Below, in pieces: positions 42,392 through 52,234 of a DNA stretch of 64,000 nt. The number at the start of each line of letters is the position of its first letter. Positions within the stretch are counted from its first letter, which is position 1. The DNA is taken from assembly GCF_008801715.1 (NCBI RefSeq), contig NZ_VZPG01000004.1:333120-397119 (forward strand), given 5' to 3'. A program made the translations under genes and the position numbers. Under the pieces are notes generated by a model. That model was given only the letters and a program-made list of their open reading frames with translations, was not told where the DNA came from and did no database searches. This stretch comes from Pseudochrobactrum saccharolyticum (GTDB lineage: Bacteria; Pseudomonadota; Alphaproteobacteria; Rhizobiales; Rhizobiaceae).

Positions 42392-45300
42392 ATGACACTG
42401 CCCAATACAGCCCTTTCAAACGCCCCTCAGGTTGTTTCTGAAAAGGCTCAGAATACAACCCTGCCACTGCCGCCTTTTATTGCGCCTTATGCACCGGATG
42501 ACCATGAGCTGGTCAGTGCATTGCTGGCCAGCGTAACATTCGATGATGCCGCCAACCGCCGCATTGATGCGCGTGCTTCGGAATTCATCACCAGTATCCG
42601 CAAGCAGTCCAAAGGGATTGGCGGTGTTGAAGACTTCCTGCGTGAATATGGCCTGTCCACCCGTGAAGGTCTGGCGCTGATGGTGCTGGCCGAAGCGCTT
42701 CTGCGCGTGCCGGATAGTGCGACACAGGACAAGCTGATCGAAGATAAGCTGAAGCAGGGCAACTGGTCTGAGCATCGTGCGCAGGGCGATACATGGTTTG
42801 TATCAGCTTCCGCATGGGGGTTAGGTCTGGCAGCTAAAGTTATCCGTCCGGGCGAAACACCGGAAGGCGTTCTGTCTTCGCTGGTTAAGCGTATGGGCTT
42901 GCCGACAGTTCGCACAGCCACCAAACAGGCAATGCGCTTTCTCGGTTCGCATTTCGTGCTGGGTGAAAATATTCACGATGCATTGAAGCGCGCCAAAGTC
43001 GCTGAGAAAAAAGGCTATCGCCATTCTTTCGATATGCTCGGCGAAGGTGCCCGTACGGCAGAAGATGCCAAGCGCTATTATAAGTCCTATTCCGATGCGA
43101 TTGATGAAATCGGCAAAGCTGCCGGCAATGGCAAATTGCCGGATCGTATGGGTATTTCGGTCAAACTTTCGGCGCTGCATCCGCGTTATCTGGCAACCCA
43201 TCATGCGCAGGTGATGCGTGAACTGGTGCCGGATGTGCTGGCGCTGGCTCAGAAAGCCAAATCCTATGATCTGAACTTCACCATTGATGCGGAAGAAGCA
43301 GACCGTCTGGAACTGTCGTTAGACCTGATCGACCGCGTTTTCGCTGATCCGTCACTGGCTGGCTGGGATGGTTTTGGTTTGGCGATTCAGGCCTATCAGA
43401 AGCGCGCTCTGCCGGTTATCCAGCATATTGTTTCCCTGTGCGAAAAGACCGGTCAGCGCATGATGGTGCGTCTGGTGAAGGGTGCTTACTGGGATACAGA
43501 AGTGAAGCGTACGCAGGAGCGCGGTCTGGAAGACTATCCGGTCTTTACCCGTAAAGCTGCAACTGACGCATCTTACATTGCCTGCGCCCGCTACATGCTG
43601 GATCAGCGTAAGCATATTTTCCCGCAATTTGCCGGACATAACGCCCTGACTGTGGCGATGATTCTGGAAATGGCCGGAAATGATAAGAGCGGTTTCGAGT
43701 TCCAGCGCCTGCATGGCATGGGTGAAAGCCTGTTCAAACAGGTGACAGAAGCCGGTGAAAAGATTGCCTGCCGCGTTTATGCGCCTGTTGGCGGCTATCG
43801 CGACCTGCTGGCTTATCTGGTGCGCCGCCTGCTGGAAAATGGTGCAAACTCGTCGTTTGTTTCCGTTGTGGGCGATGAAAATGTGCCGGTTGCAAGCCTG
43901 CTGAAGCGTCCGGTTGAAATTTTGAATGATGGCAGAGGCATGCGGAATGCAAATATTCCGTATCCCGTTGATATGTATGGGCAGCGTCGTAACTCTGCCG
44001 GACTTGAATTTGGTGACAGACTAGTATTGGGGACTTTTATGGACGGGATCGTTAAGGCGCGGGCGAATGTTGATGCAGTGCCATTATTTGCCGGTTTTGC
44101 GAAAAAAGGCTCCGGTCAGCCTGTATTGTCGCCGGTAGACGGTTCTCAGGTGGGTACAGTTGCCGAAGCAACTGCTGAAGATGCTGCAAAAGCTGTTGAA
44201 GTTGCACGTAAAGGCTTCGCCGGCTGGTCGCGCATGAGCGTTGAAGACCGTGCGACAGCGCTGGAACGTGCCGGTGATCTTCTGGAGAAGAACCGCGACC
44301 GTTTCATCGATCTTCTGTCGCGTGAAGCCGGTAAGACAATGGATGACGGCATTGCCGAAATCCGTGAAGCCGTTGATTTCTGCCGTTATTATGCTGCGGA
44401 AGCCCGTCGTCATTTTGCCAATGAAACCATTATGCCTGGCCCTACAGGTGAAGATAACCGTCTGCGTTATCGCGGTCGCGGTGTGTTCGTTTGTATCAGC
44501 CCGTGGAACTTCCCGCTGGCAATCTTCCTTGGTCAGGTGACCGCTGCACTGGCTGCCGGTAATGCGGTTGTCGCCAAGCCTGCGGAACAGACCCCGCTGA
44601 TCGCCTATGAAGCAATCAAGCTGCTGCATGAAGCCGGTGTACCGCAGGATGCAGTGATTTATCTGCCGGGTGACGGTTCCGTTGGTGCTGCTCTGACCTC
44701 ACATGCCCGCATTGACGGTGTGTGCTTCACCGGTTCGACCGATACAGCATGGGCAATCAACCGTACATTGGCGGCCAAGAAGGGCCCTATTGTACCGCTG
44801 ATCGCTGAAACCGGTGGTCTGAACGCCATGATCGTTGATGCGACTGCTCTGCCAGAGCAGGTTGCGGATGATGTTGTTATGTCGGCATTCCGTTCTGCCG
44901 GCCAGCGTTGTTCGGCTCTGCGTATTGTTTATCTTCAGGAAGATGTTGCTGACGGCATGCTGAAGATGATCGAAGGTGCAGCGCGTGAAATGCATCTCGG
45001 CAATCCGGCTCTGGAAACCACAGATATCGGCCCGATCATTGATCGTGAACAGCAGACCATGCTGAACGACTATGTTGAGCAGATGAAAGGCAAAGCTAAA
45101 GTGACTAAGGTTGGCGTGACACCGGAAGGTGAATTGCAGGCCGGTCATTTCTTTGCACCGCATATTATTGAGCTGAAAGATGCATCAGAACTGACACGCG
45201 AAGTGTTTGGTCCGGTTCTCCATGTTGTACGCTGGAAAGCATCTGAACTTGATAATGTTCTCGATCAGGTTGCCAATTCGGGCTTCGGTCTGACCTTTGG

Positions 45301-45550
45301 TCTCCATAGCCGTATTGAAGCGGTTGTGGCTCGTGCGGTTGAGCGTCTGGATGTGGGTAATATCTATATCAACCGTAATACAATCGGTGCGGTTGTCGGT
45401 ACGCAGCCATTCGGCGGTTCCGGCCTGTCCGGCACCGGTCCTAAGGCTGGTGGCCCGAACTATCTGCTGCGCTTTGCGCTGGAGCAGGTTGTGTCAGTTA
45501 ACACCGCAGCAGCCGGTGGTAACGCTTCGTTGATCGCGATGGGCGAATAA
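42392..45550 (+). CDS. putA: Bifunctional proline dehydrogenase / P5C dehydrogenase
   Basis: Oxidises proline to glutamate in two steps at the inner membrane. 1052 residues: a helical arm, an FAD proline dehydrogenase barrel (about 150-480: GISVKLSALHPRY, FTIDAEEADRLELSL, RLVKGAYWDTEVK, FAGHNALTV) and an aldehyde dehydrogenase (about 540-1035: CISPWNFPLAIF, IAETGGLNA with the general base, SAGQRCSALRIV with the catalytic Cys). No ribbon-helix-helix domain is present, unlike E. coli PutA, so control falls to PutR. AGGAG precedes the ATG. Confidence 0.96.
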   Translation: MTLPNTALSNAPQVVSEKAQNTTLPLPPFIAPYAPDDHELVSALLASVTFDDAANRRIDARASEFITSIRKQSKGIGGVEDFLREYGLSTREGLALMVLAEALLRVPDSATQDKLIEDKLKQGNWSEHRAQGDTWFVSASAWGLGLAAKVIRPGETPEGVLSSLVKRMGLPTVRTATKQAMRFLGSHFVLGENIHDALKRAKVAEKKGYRHSFDMLGEGARTAEDAKRYYKSYSDAIDEIGKAAGNGKLPDRMGISVKLSALHPRYLATHHAQVMRELVPDVLALAQKAKSYDLNFTIDAEEADRLELSLDLIDRVFADPSLAGWDGFGLAIQAYQKRALPVIQHIVSLCEKTGQRMMVRLVKGAYWDTEVKRTQERGLEDYPVFTRKAATDASYIACARYMLDQRKHIFPQFAGHNALTVAMILEMAGNDKSGFEFQRLHGMGESLFKQVTEAGEKIACRVYAPVGGYRDLLAYLVRRLLENGANSSFVSVVGDENVPVASLLKRPVEILNDGRGMRNANIPYPVDMYGQRRNSAGLEFGDRLVLGTFMDGIVKARANVDAVPLFAGFAKKGSGQPVLSPVDGSQVGTVAEATAEDAAKAVEVARKGFAGWSRMSVEDRATALERAGDLLEKNRDRFIDLLSREAGKTMDDGIAEIREAVDFCRYYAAEARRHFANETIMPGPTGEDNRLRYRGRGVFVCISPWNFPLAIFLGQVTAALAAGNAVVAKPAEQTPLIAYEAIKLLHEAGVPQDAVIYLPGDGSVGAALTSHARIDGVCFTGSTDTAWAINRTLAAKKGPIVPLIAETGGLNAMIVDATALPEQVADDVVMSAFRSAGQRCSALRIVYLQEDVADGMLKMIEGAAREMHLGNPALETTDIGPIIDREQQTMLNDYVEQMKGKAKVTKVGVTPEGELQAGHFFAPHIIELKDASELTREVFGPVLHVVRWKASELDNVLDQVANSGFGLTFGLHSRIEAVVARAVERLDVGNIYINRNTIGAVVGTQPFGGSGLSGTGPKAGGPNYLLRFALEQVVSVNTAAAGGNASLIAMGE

Positions 45551-45606
45551 TATAGCCAACGCGATTGCCCTCAATCAGGGCAATATGTTGCGTTTTATCG
45601 AAAAAG

Positions 45607-45646
45607 AATCGCCTGCCGCATAAAATGTGGCGGGCGATTTTTTATT
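45607..45646 (+). terminator. putA terminator
   Basis: AATCGCCTGCC/GGCGGGCGATT stem then TTTTTATTTT, about 55 nt after the stop. Confidence 0.85.
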
Positions 45647-46193
45647 TTCTGTTTTGCACAGAATTTCGTTGACGAAAAATACAACCTGAGGTAGTTTTGA
45701 TCTTGTACTGAAAAGCATACTTCACTTAGTTATTTTAGATCTGAGCATAATATTTTTTTGAAATTAATTGCTTTTGAAAAGCGGGACGGGCAAATCTTCC
45801 CCATATGATCGCCTGCCTGACAGTTCGCATATCGGACATTTTAACCCGGATCTTTTTGCTGATCCGGGTTTTCTTTTGGAAGTTTTTGATTGATGGCTTG
45901 ATATAAGCTTCTGTTATTGTGCTGTTATATGAAAATGTGTTCTTTACCGGATGGGGTAGTTCTCAGAGGCTTGATGTGGTGAAAAGGGCGTAAGCGTTTG
46001 AGCATTTGTAACGCGGTGGCTCATTGTGCAGACTCATACTGTGTGTTGAATGGGCTTGATCGGCGTTTATTCGAATGAAATTTAAAATGCAATTTTAAGA
46101 TGTATGTATTTGTTCTGCGCAATAATATCTTTTCCGCAAAATGATAAAACAGAAGAGCTTGCAAGGTCTGAAAAACAGAGCTAAAAATAGCGC
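45647..46193 (+). other. Gene-free region with an orphan terminator
   Basis: 547 AT-rich nt between the putA terminator and trpL. AACCCGGATC/GATCCGGGTT at 45843-45870, followed by TTCTTTT, is a clean rightward terminator without a gene before it, so a short non-coding transcript may start after the putA terminator. The rest should contain the trp promoter. Confidence 0.5.
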
Positions 46194-46244
46194 ATGACTA
46201 ATTTTACTTTTGCATCTCTTATTTGGTGGTGGGCTCGCTTCTAG
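46194..46244 (+). CDS. trpL: Trp operon leader peptide
   Basis: 16-codon ORF (MTNFTFASLIWWWARF) with three consecutive Trp codons at 46224-46232. It sits 35 nt before a terminator stem and 198 nt before trpE(G). This is the standard design of ribosome-mediated attenuation: stalling at Trp codons favours the antiterminator. In Sinorhizobium the equivalent leader RNA and peptide also act in trans, so the same should be considered here. Confidence 0.9.
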   Translation: MTNFTFASLIWWWARF

Positions 46245-46278
46245 CGGCCAACGCAGACATTTGCATAAGTGTCATTCA

Positions 46279-46316
46279 GGTCGCTCAGGGGTTCACCGGG
46301 CGGCCGTTTTTATTTT
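46279..46316 (+). terminator. trp attenuator
   Basis: GGTCGCTC (46279-46286) pairs with GGGCGGCC (46298-46305) using two G-U pairs, loop AGGGGTTCACC, then GTTTTTATTTT. It lies between trpL and trpE(G). Confidence 0.8.
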
Positions 46317-46442
46317 CTGCCCTGAAATCCTGAAACGCCTGAGTATCTACTTAAAATCAAAGCAGAGATGCTTTGTTGAAAAACAGGTGCGAAACCGGCC
46401 GTTTGGCAGTATAGGGATCGCAGCAACAGGAGCAGAGCGATT

Positions 46443-48611
46443 ATGGCAAAAACTGCCGATCAGGATCAGCACGATCATATCACGCAGGGCGGCATTACTG
46501 TCGCACGCCGCCGTCATCTGGTGGATTACAAAACGGCTATTGACAAGCGTATTGATGCGCTGGATACAAGACGCGGCGCTGTCTTTTCATCCAATTATGA
46601 ATATCCGGGTCGTTACACACGCTGGGATACGGCAATTATTGATCCGCCACTGGTGATTACTTCCAAAGGCCGCTCTATGCGCATTGAAGCGCTGAATGCC
46701 CGTGGTGAAATTCTGCTAGGTGGTATCCGCCCTGTGATCGGCGCTTTGCAGGAAGTGACGATTAATGATGAAACAGAGCAGAAAATTCAGCTGACGATTG
46801 CTGAGCCGACACGCCAATATATGGAAGAAGAACGCTCGCGTATGCCGTCGGTCTTCACCGTGCTGCGTGAGATCGTTTCTCTGTTCTATTCCGAGGAAGA
46901 CAGCAATCTCGGTCTTTACGGTGCTTTCGGCTATGATCTGGCCTTCCAGTTCGAGCCAATTACTTACAAGCTGAAACGTCCTGAAGATCAGCGTGATCTG
47001 GTCCTGTTTCTGCCGGATGAAATTCTTGTCGTTGACCATTATTCTGCAAGAGCATGGGTGGATTCTTACGATTTCACTGTCGGCAATAAGAAAACAGATG
47101 GCTTACCGCGCGAAATACCGTCTGATGTATTCAAAGCAGCTGAAAAATTGCAGGCAAAAGGCGATCACCAGAAGGGCGAATACGCTGCTCTGGTTGAACG
47201 CGCCAAAGAAAGCTTCAAATGCGGTGATCTTTTTGAAGTGGTGCCAGGGCAGATTTTCTATGAAAAATGCGAAAATCAGCCTTCAGCCATTTCCCGCAAG
47301 CTGAAAAGCATTAACCCGTCACCATATTCTTTCTTCATCAATCTGGGTGAGCAGGAATATCTGATTGGTGCTTCACCGGAAATGTTTGTGCGGGTGAATG
47401 GTCGTCGCATCGAAACCTGCCCGATCTCCGGTACCATTAAACGCGGTGAAGATGCGATTTCAGATTCCGAGCAGATTCTGAAACTGCTCAACTCCAAAAA
47501 AGATGAATCCGAACTGACCATGTGCTCCGATGTGGATCGCAACGATAAAAGCCGCGTTTGCGAGCCGGAATCGGTGCGTGTAATCGGTCGTCGCCAGATC
47601 GAGATGTATTCCCGCCTGATCCATACGGTTGACCATATTGAAGGTCGTCTGCGCGATGGTATGGATGCATTTGACGGTTTCCTCAGTCATGCATGGGCAG
47701 TCACTGTGACCGGTGCACCGAAGCTCTGGGCAATGCGTTTCATTGAAGAAAATGAGCGCAGCCCGCGTGCATGGTATGGCGGCGCGGTTGGCATGATGCA
47801 TTTCAACGGCGATATGAATACCGGTCTGACACTGCGCACTATCCGCATTAAAGATGGTGTGGCGCAGGTGCGGGCAGGGGCGACTTTACTCTATGATTCA
47901 AACCCGCAGGAAGAAGAAGCCGAAACCGAGCTGAAAGCATCGGCAATGCTGACAGCGATCCGTGAGGCGCATATCAAGCCGGAATTGCAGGAGAAGGCGC
48001 AGTCTATGAAAGCAGGAACCGGAATTTCTGTTCTGCTGGTCGATCACGAAGATTCCTTCGTGCATACGCTTGCCAATTATTTCCGCCAGACCGGCGCCAA
48101 TGTGGCGACTGTGCGTTCGCCGGTGAGTGATGAAATTTTTGACCGCTTTAAACCGGATCTGGTGGTGCTTTCACCGGGGCCTGGTACGCCGAAAGATTTC
48201 GACTGCACGAATACAATCCGCAAAGCACGTGAGCGTGATCTGCCGGTCTTTGGTGTGTGTCTCGGCTTGCAGGCGCTGACAGAGGCCTATGGCGGCTCAC
48301 TGAAACAGCTGGAAATACCGATGCATGGCAAGCCGTCACGCATCAAAATTCTGAAAAATGGTGTGGTGTTTGATGGTCTCGGGCAGGAAGTCACCGTTGG
48401 TCGTTATCATTCGCTTTATGCGGATAAGACGACACTGCCAGCGGATTTCATCATCACTGCTGAGACAGATGACGGCGTTATCATGGGCTTCGAACATGCA
48501 AAAGAGCCGGTGGCTGCAGTACAGTTCCATCCGGAGTCAATCATGACGCTCGGCGGTAATGCCGGTATGCAGATGATTGAAAATGTGGTGTCAAAGCTCG
48601 TCAAGAAGTAA
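46443..48611 (+). CDS. trpE(G): Fused anthranilate synthase TrpE-TrpG
   Basis: Converts chorismate plus glutamine to anthranilate. 722 residues. The TrpE part (about 1-510) carries [41 protein letters not shown] and [20 protein letters not shown]. The TrpG amidotransferase part (about 525-722) carries [31 protein letters not shown] with the nucleophile Cys, and VQFHPES with His and Glu. The fusion is typical of Rhizobiales. AGGAG precedes the ATG. Confidence 0.96.
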   Translation: MAKTADQDQHDHITQGGITVARRRHLVDYKTAIDKRIDALDTRRGAVFSSNYEYPGRYTRWDTAIIDPPLVITSKGRSMRIEALNARGEILLGGIRPVIGALQEVTINDETEQKIQLTIAEPTRQYMEEERSRMPSVFTVLREIVSLFYSEEDSNLGLYGAFGYDLAFQFEPITYKLKRPEDQRDLVLFLPDEILVVDHYSARAWVDSYDFTVGNKKTDGLPREIPSDVFKAAEKLQAKGDHQKGEYAALVERAKESFKCGDLFEVVPGQIFYEKCENQPSAISRKLKSINPSPYSFFINLGEQEYLIGASPEMFVRVNGRRIETCPISGTIKRGEDAISDSEQILKLLNSKKDESELTMCSDVDRNDKSRVCEPESVRVIGRRQIEMYSRLIHTVDHIEGRLRDGMDAFDGFLSHAWAVTVTGAPKLWAMRFIEENERSPRAWYGGAVGMMHFNGDMNTGLTLRTIRIKDGVAQVRAGATLLYDSNPQEEEAETELKASAMLTAIREAHIKPELQEKAQSMKAGTGISVLLVDHEDSFVHTLANYFRQTGANVATVRSPVSDEIFDRFKPDLVVLSPGPGTPKDFDCTNTIRKARERDLPVFGVCLGLQALTEAYGGSLKQLEIPMHGKPSRIKILKNGVVFDGLGQEVTVGRYHSLYADKTTLPADFIITAETDDGVIMGFEHAKEPVAAVQFHPESIMTLGGNAGMQMIENVVSKLVKK

Positions 48612-48632
48612 CCGCAAGTGATGTTTAAAAGA

Positions 48633-48669
48633 AAAGCCGCGTAACATCTGTTGCGCGGCTTTGTTTTTT
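48633..48669 (+). terminator. trpE(G) terminator
   Basis: AAAGCCGCG/CGCGGCTTT stem (48633-48641, 48654-48662) then GTTTTTTT. Confidence 0.88.
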
Positions 48670-48703
48670 TGTAGCAGATATGCGTATCTGATAAATACCA
48701 AGA

Positions 48704-49189
48704 TTAAGCAGACGGTCTCATAGTTTGTAGCTGCATACGGGCGTTTTCTTCCCGCACGGCCTTAGCCAGTTCGATGCTGACAACACGTCTGCCAACCGGC
48801 CAGAAGGAGATGCCGGCCAGTTTGAAAGATTGTATGCCGAATGGAATACCAATGATGGTTATGCAGTTGATGATACCGGCAATGATGTAAGAAAAGAACA
48901 GCACGATACCGAAGGTGCATGCCCAAAGAACATTAAATATAAAGCCTATCGTTCCGGTGGTGGCAGTGGTGGCCGTTACGCCCTTGCGGTCTAACTCCCT
49001 GACATGGACGACATCTTTACCGAATGGAAATGCAGACATTTTGGCCATTTCAATCGCTGCACGGGTCAGCGGTAAGCCAATAATAGAAATAGCGAAGACT
49101 GCAGCACCCAAAAGCCATATCAAGGCAAGAACTGCACCGCCGAAAACAAACCAAATAACATTTCCTGCAAATCGCATATTTATATCCAT
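48704..49189 (-). CDS. YccF domain membrane protein
   Basis: 161 residues with two related hydrophobic YccF repeats: NVIWFVFGGAVLALIWLLGAA...IIGLPLTRAAIEMAKMSAFPFGK, and FNVLWACTFGIVLFFSYIIAGI...IIGIPFGIQSFKLAGISFWPVG. Each pairs two helices with a GLPL or GIPF turn. Inner-membrane protein of unknown role. No clear ribosome site; ATG 49177 is an alternative start. Confidence 0.82.
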   Translation of the reverse strand: MDINMRFAGNVIWFVFGGAVLALIWLLGAAVFAISIIGLPLTRAAIEMAKMSAFPFGKDVVHVRELDRKGVTATTATTGTIGFIFNVLWACTFGIVLFFSYIIAGIINCITIIGIPFGIQSFKLAGISFWPVGRRVVSIELAKAVREENARMQLQTMRPSA

Positions 49190-49303
49190 TATTATGAGTG
49201 AAATTATATAATAAAATTATTCATCTAAAGGTTCAAACTTTCTTTTGCATGTCCAATTTATTGGGGTGTTAATCTTTGATGTGCGATAAAATTACTTTGC
49301 CCG

Positions 49304-50212
49304 TTAAATCCACGCTTCGTCGCCGGTGAAACTCACAGTAATCCAGCGTTGCGGGCCTGCGCCGCCGATTTCCTCACCGATCTCTTCGCGGATTGCATCC
49401 AGCGTTGCGATGGATGTTATCGGGAAGTTAGCGGGCAGAACGATGTGAATTTCAATGAAACGTGCGCGGCCGATCTTGGCTGCATAGCTGGCATATTTTT
49501 TGAAGCCATGTTTGGCCTTCATTCTATCCATGATCTTGCGCACCCGCAGGTCCATGCGCTCCGGTGTGACCAGCAAAATCTCGCGAAATGCACCCAGAAC
49601 TGTTTTGAGCGGCACAAAGATAAGGCCTGCCGACAGAAACAGCAAAATGGCGGGGTCTGTATAGACCGTCCATGGCTCAAAAGCTGTACCCTGTAACAGC
49701 CATGCCAGGCTGAAGGCGATCAGAAGAGCCAGTGTAATCAAAGCGGTCATCAGCCAGCTTTGCGTATCAAGCGTGATAAAGTTCGATTTGAGCCGTTTAT
49801 TGATCTTGTGCTGATAGGCCATCATGACAAAACAAATGATACAGACAATGACGGCGTAGAGAATTGCCCAGTCAAAATTCAGCTCTGTGCCGCCTTGCAG
49901 CAAGGTGCTGACGGCGTTGATGAAAGCATAGAGACAGAACAATATCAGCACGATGCCGTTAAAAGCGAGAACCAGTGGTTCAATATGCCAGAAACCATGC
50001 TGGAAGCGGCGTGTTCCTTCGCTGGTCAGGAGCCGTGCGACAAAAAGGGCAAGTATCGACATGACAGCATCGGTTGAGGAGAACATGCCGTCAAAAATGA
50101 CTGCGCTGGAACCGGAGAGTATGCCGAAGACTATTCCGAAGAGGCCGATAAAGATTGTGACAAATATTGATCTTCGTAAAATCAGTTGTTCAAAACGTGC
50201 GAGACGTTGCAT
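49304..50212 (-). CDS. CDF-family cation transporter (atypical)
   Basis: 302 residues from ATG 50212 (an 18-residue longer frame exists). Six hydrophobic segments and a cytoplasmic tail fit the cation diffusion facilitator family. Helix 2 has VIFDGMFSSTDAVMS with two acidic positions. In helix 5, where HxxxD is usual, the sequence reads LDTQSWLMTAL with no His, so metal selectivity or even metal transport is uncertain. It is divergent from a second CDF gene. Confidence 0.78.
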   Translation of the reverse strand: MQRLARFEQLILRRSIFVTIFIGLFGIVFGILSGSSAVIFDGMFSSTDAVMSILALFVARLLTSEGTRRFQHGFWHIEPLVLAFNGIVLILFCLYAFINAVSTLLQGGTELNFDWAILYAVIVCIICFVMMAYQHKINKRLKSNFITLDTQSWLMTALITLALLIAFSLAWLLQGTAFEPWTVYTDPAILLFLSAGLIFVPLKTVLGAFREILLVTPERMDLRVRKIMDRMKAKHGFKKYASYAAKIGRARFIEIHIVLPANFPITSIATLDAIREEIGEEIGGAGPQRWITVSFTGDEAWI

Positions 50213-50869
50213 TTTAAAGGGTCTGCCTTTGTAGAAAGAACAACCATCTGTGAAACCGGAAGGCACAAGTATTTATGCCGTGAAAACGGTTTAGCTGGCT
50301 GCTTTTTTGTTTTTAGCACTTTTTCTGCGCTGATCCGGACAGATATTGTCTTATTACTGCTGTGCGTAATTTCGGATCGGGATGTTAAGCTGCGCATTTA
50401 TGCATAGGCACTCTATATATTATTATTATGAAAATTAAAAGAGATGCCGCTTTTGACCGTTTGGCACGTCAGTTTCGGATTGTTCTCTGATTCGAATTGC
50501 CGGCTTTTTCTCATCTGTATTTGCAAATGATTTGCAGTTAAACCATATGTAAGTCTATGAATTTGCTGATTTATTAAAAATACAGCGCTGAGTGAAAACC
50601 AGTTGCAACTGGACGGCAGAAATTAGCGAAAAATGTCAGGTCTGGTACTTTAGAGATTTGGAATTGGCACATTTTGCGCTAAGGGTAATTACATCTCAGC
50701 GAGTGCTGAATTGAATTTATTTCGATGAGGGCGGCTTTGGATGACTGTTAAGCAGTCTCTGCATAAGCTGCCGAATTTTATAAACTGCAAAATTGTAAAT
50801 CTCCGGCTGTCCCGTCGTTTTTCAACAAAACGGCGCAATAACATGTTCGGAGAGATAAAAGGTTTGGGT
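50213..50869. other. Divergent gap between the two CDF genes
   Basis: Strongly AT-rich, with no convincing gene or metal-repressor palindrome found by eye. The open frame of the rightward gene reaches back to 50741, but that part has no ribosome site or conserved sequence. Confidence 0.5.
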
Positions 50870-51778
50870 ATGGATGCTAATCTGAGAATTCGGCGACTGG
50901 CTACATGGACAATTCCGGTATCCATCGGCGTGATGGCGCTTAAATATCTGGCCTATCTGCTTACCGGTTCTGTTGCGCTTTATTCCGATGCGCTGGAATC
51001 GATTGTCAATGTCATCGCTGCTGTCGGTGCATGGTGGGCAATTACAGTCAGTATTATGCCGGCAGACGGTAACCATCCTTACGGGCACCATAAAGCGGAA
51101 TATCTTTCTGCTGTGGTTGAAGGTGTGCTGATTGTTGTTGCGGCACTGCTGATTGTGCGTGAGGCGTGGAGTGCTCTGGAAACACCGCGCACGCTGGACG
51201 AGCCATGGCTTGGGCTGGGCATCAACCTGATTGCAGGCGTGATTAATATGCTCTGGGCAGGGCTGCTGATCCGTGTGGGACACGCTGCCAAATCACCGGC
51301 TTTGCTGGCTGACGGCAAACATATTATGACGGATGTGGTGACTTCCGCAGGCGTGCTGGTCGGTCTGGTTGCAGCAATTATCACCGGCTGGTCAATTCTT
51401 GATCCGATTTTGGCGATTGTTGTGGCGTTGAATATTCTCTGGCAGGGCTGGCATGTTATCAATGCCTCCGTGCAGGGACTGATGGATGTGGGTGTTGAGC
51501 CTGTTGAGGAAATGCAGATCCGCGATATTATCTCCACCAATGCCGAAGGGGCACTTGAGGTACATGACCTTAAAACCCGCATTGCCGGACGTGTGACTTT
51601 TATCGAATTTCATCTGGTTGTTGCGGCCGATATGACAGTCGGTGAATCGCATATTATCTGTGACCGGATCGAAGATGCGCTGCATGAGAAAATTGATAAT
51701 TCACGGGTTGTGATTCATGTTGAGCCTGAGGATGAGGCAAAGCTTCCGCCGGGAACTGCAGCCGTTCCTTTTGCATAA
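50870..51778 (+). CDS. CDF-family cation efflux protein
   Basis: 302 residues from ATG 50870, behind AAAAGG. Six helices and a C-terminal cytoplasmic domain. Helix 2: ALYSDALESIVNV, with Asp but Ser at the +4 position where FieF has a second Asp. Loop: HPYGHHKAEYL. Helix 5: ADGKHIMTDVVTS with the HxxxD pair. The tail has IEFHLVV and VVIHVEPED. Exports a divalent metal (Zn, Fe, Mn or similar) against protons; which one cannot be read. Confidence 0.87.
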   Translation: MDANLRIRRLATWTIPVSIGVMALKYLAYLLTGSVALYSDALESIVNVIAAVGAWWAITVSIMPADGNHPYGHHKAEYLSAVVEGVLIVVAALLIVREAWSALETPRTLDEPWLGLGINLIAGVINMLWAGLLIRVGHAAKSPALLADGKHIMTDVVTSAGVLVGLVAAIITGWSILDPILAIVVALNILWQGWHVINASVQGLMDVGVEPVEEMQIRDIISTNAEGALEVHDLKTRIAGRVTFIEFHLVVAADMTVGESHIICDRIEDALHEKIDNSRVVIHVEPEDEAKLPPGTAAVPFA

Positions 51779-51810
51779 TGGAAATTTAATGCATTGATTT
51801 TTCATAATAA

Positions 51811-51851
51811 AAACGCTGTCCTGCCATTGTGCAGGGCAGCGTTTTTATTTT
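51811..51851 (+). terminator. Terminator after the CDF gene
   Basis: AAACGCTGTCCTGC/GCAGGGCAGCGTTT stem with a 6-nt loop, followed by TTATTTTT. Confidence 0.88.
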
Positions 51852-51932
51852 TCTCTGAATAGGCCTGTAATTTTATTTCGTTTGCGGGGAAGTCTCTTGC
51901 AACTTGTTATCAAGGCGTATAGCATTTGTCCC

Positions 51933-52070
51933 ATGAACAACGCGCATCATCATACCAGCTCTTTTGTGAGCTTCGGAGCAGATCAGGGCTTTGGAGCCGC
52001 TGAGTCTTGCGCGCGTCCACTCTCGCTTCTACTTCTACTCGGCCTTAGCGGCGATCGCCGGGCTCGTTGA
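51933..52070 (+). CDS. leuL: Leu leader peptide
   Basis: 45-codon ORF before leuA whose end reads PLSLLLLLGLSGDRRAR: seven Leu codons in nine at 52020-52046, several of them the rare CTA. A stem, GATCGCCGG (52053-52061) with CCGGCGGTC (52080-52088), covers the end of the ORF, so a ribosome stalled at the Leu run would free or block it. This is the design of leucine attenuation. A longer frame from 51882 is possible. Confidence 0.82.
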   Translation: MNNAHHHTSSFVSFGADQGFGAAESCARPLSLLLLLGLSGDRRAR

Positions 52071-52160
52071 TTGGAGCGTCCGGCGGTCGTACAGAGCCGT
52101 CAGACTCATGCTCCGGTCAAAGAATCCGTTTCGATTGTGCCCGATTTTTCTGCATCTTCA
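52053..52160 (+). promoter_or_regulatory. leu attenuator region
   Basis: Holds the stem GATCGCCGG/CCGGCGGTC with one G-U pair, further GC-rich segments (AGAGCCGTC, GCTCCGGTC) and the T-rich CCCGATTTTTCTG at about 52139-52151. I could not settle the terminator and antiterminator pairings by eye. Confidence 0.55.
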
Positions 52161-52234
52161 TTCTATAATTGAGCAGACAGGGCGTGTTTAAGGTGGCTGT
52201 ATATTGCAGTTGCTGTGGCTGATGAGACTTTAAA

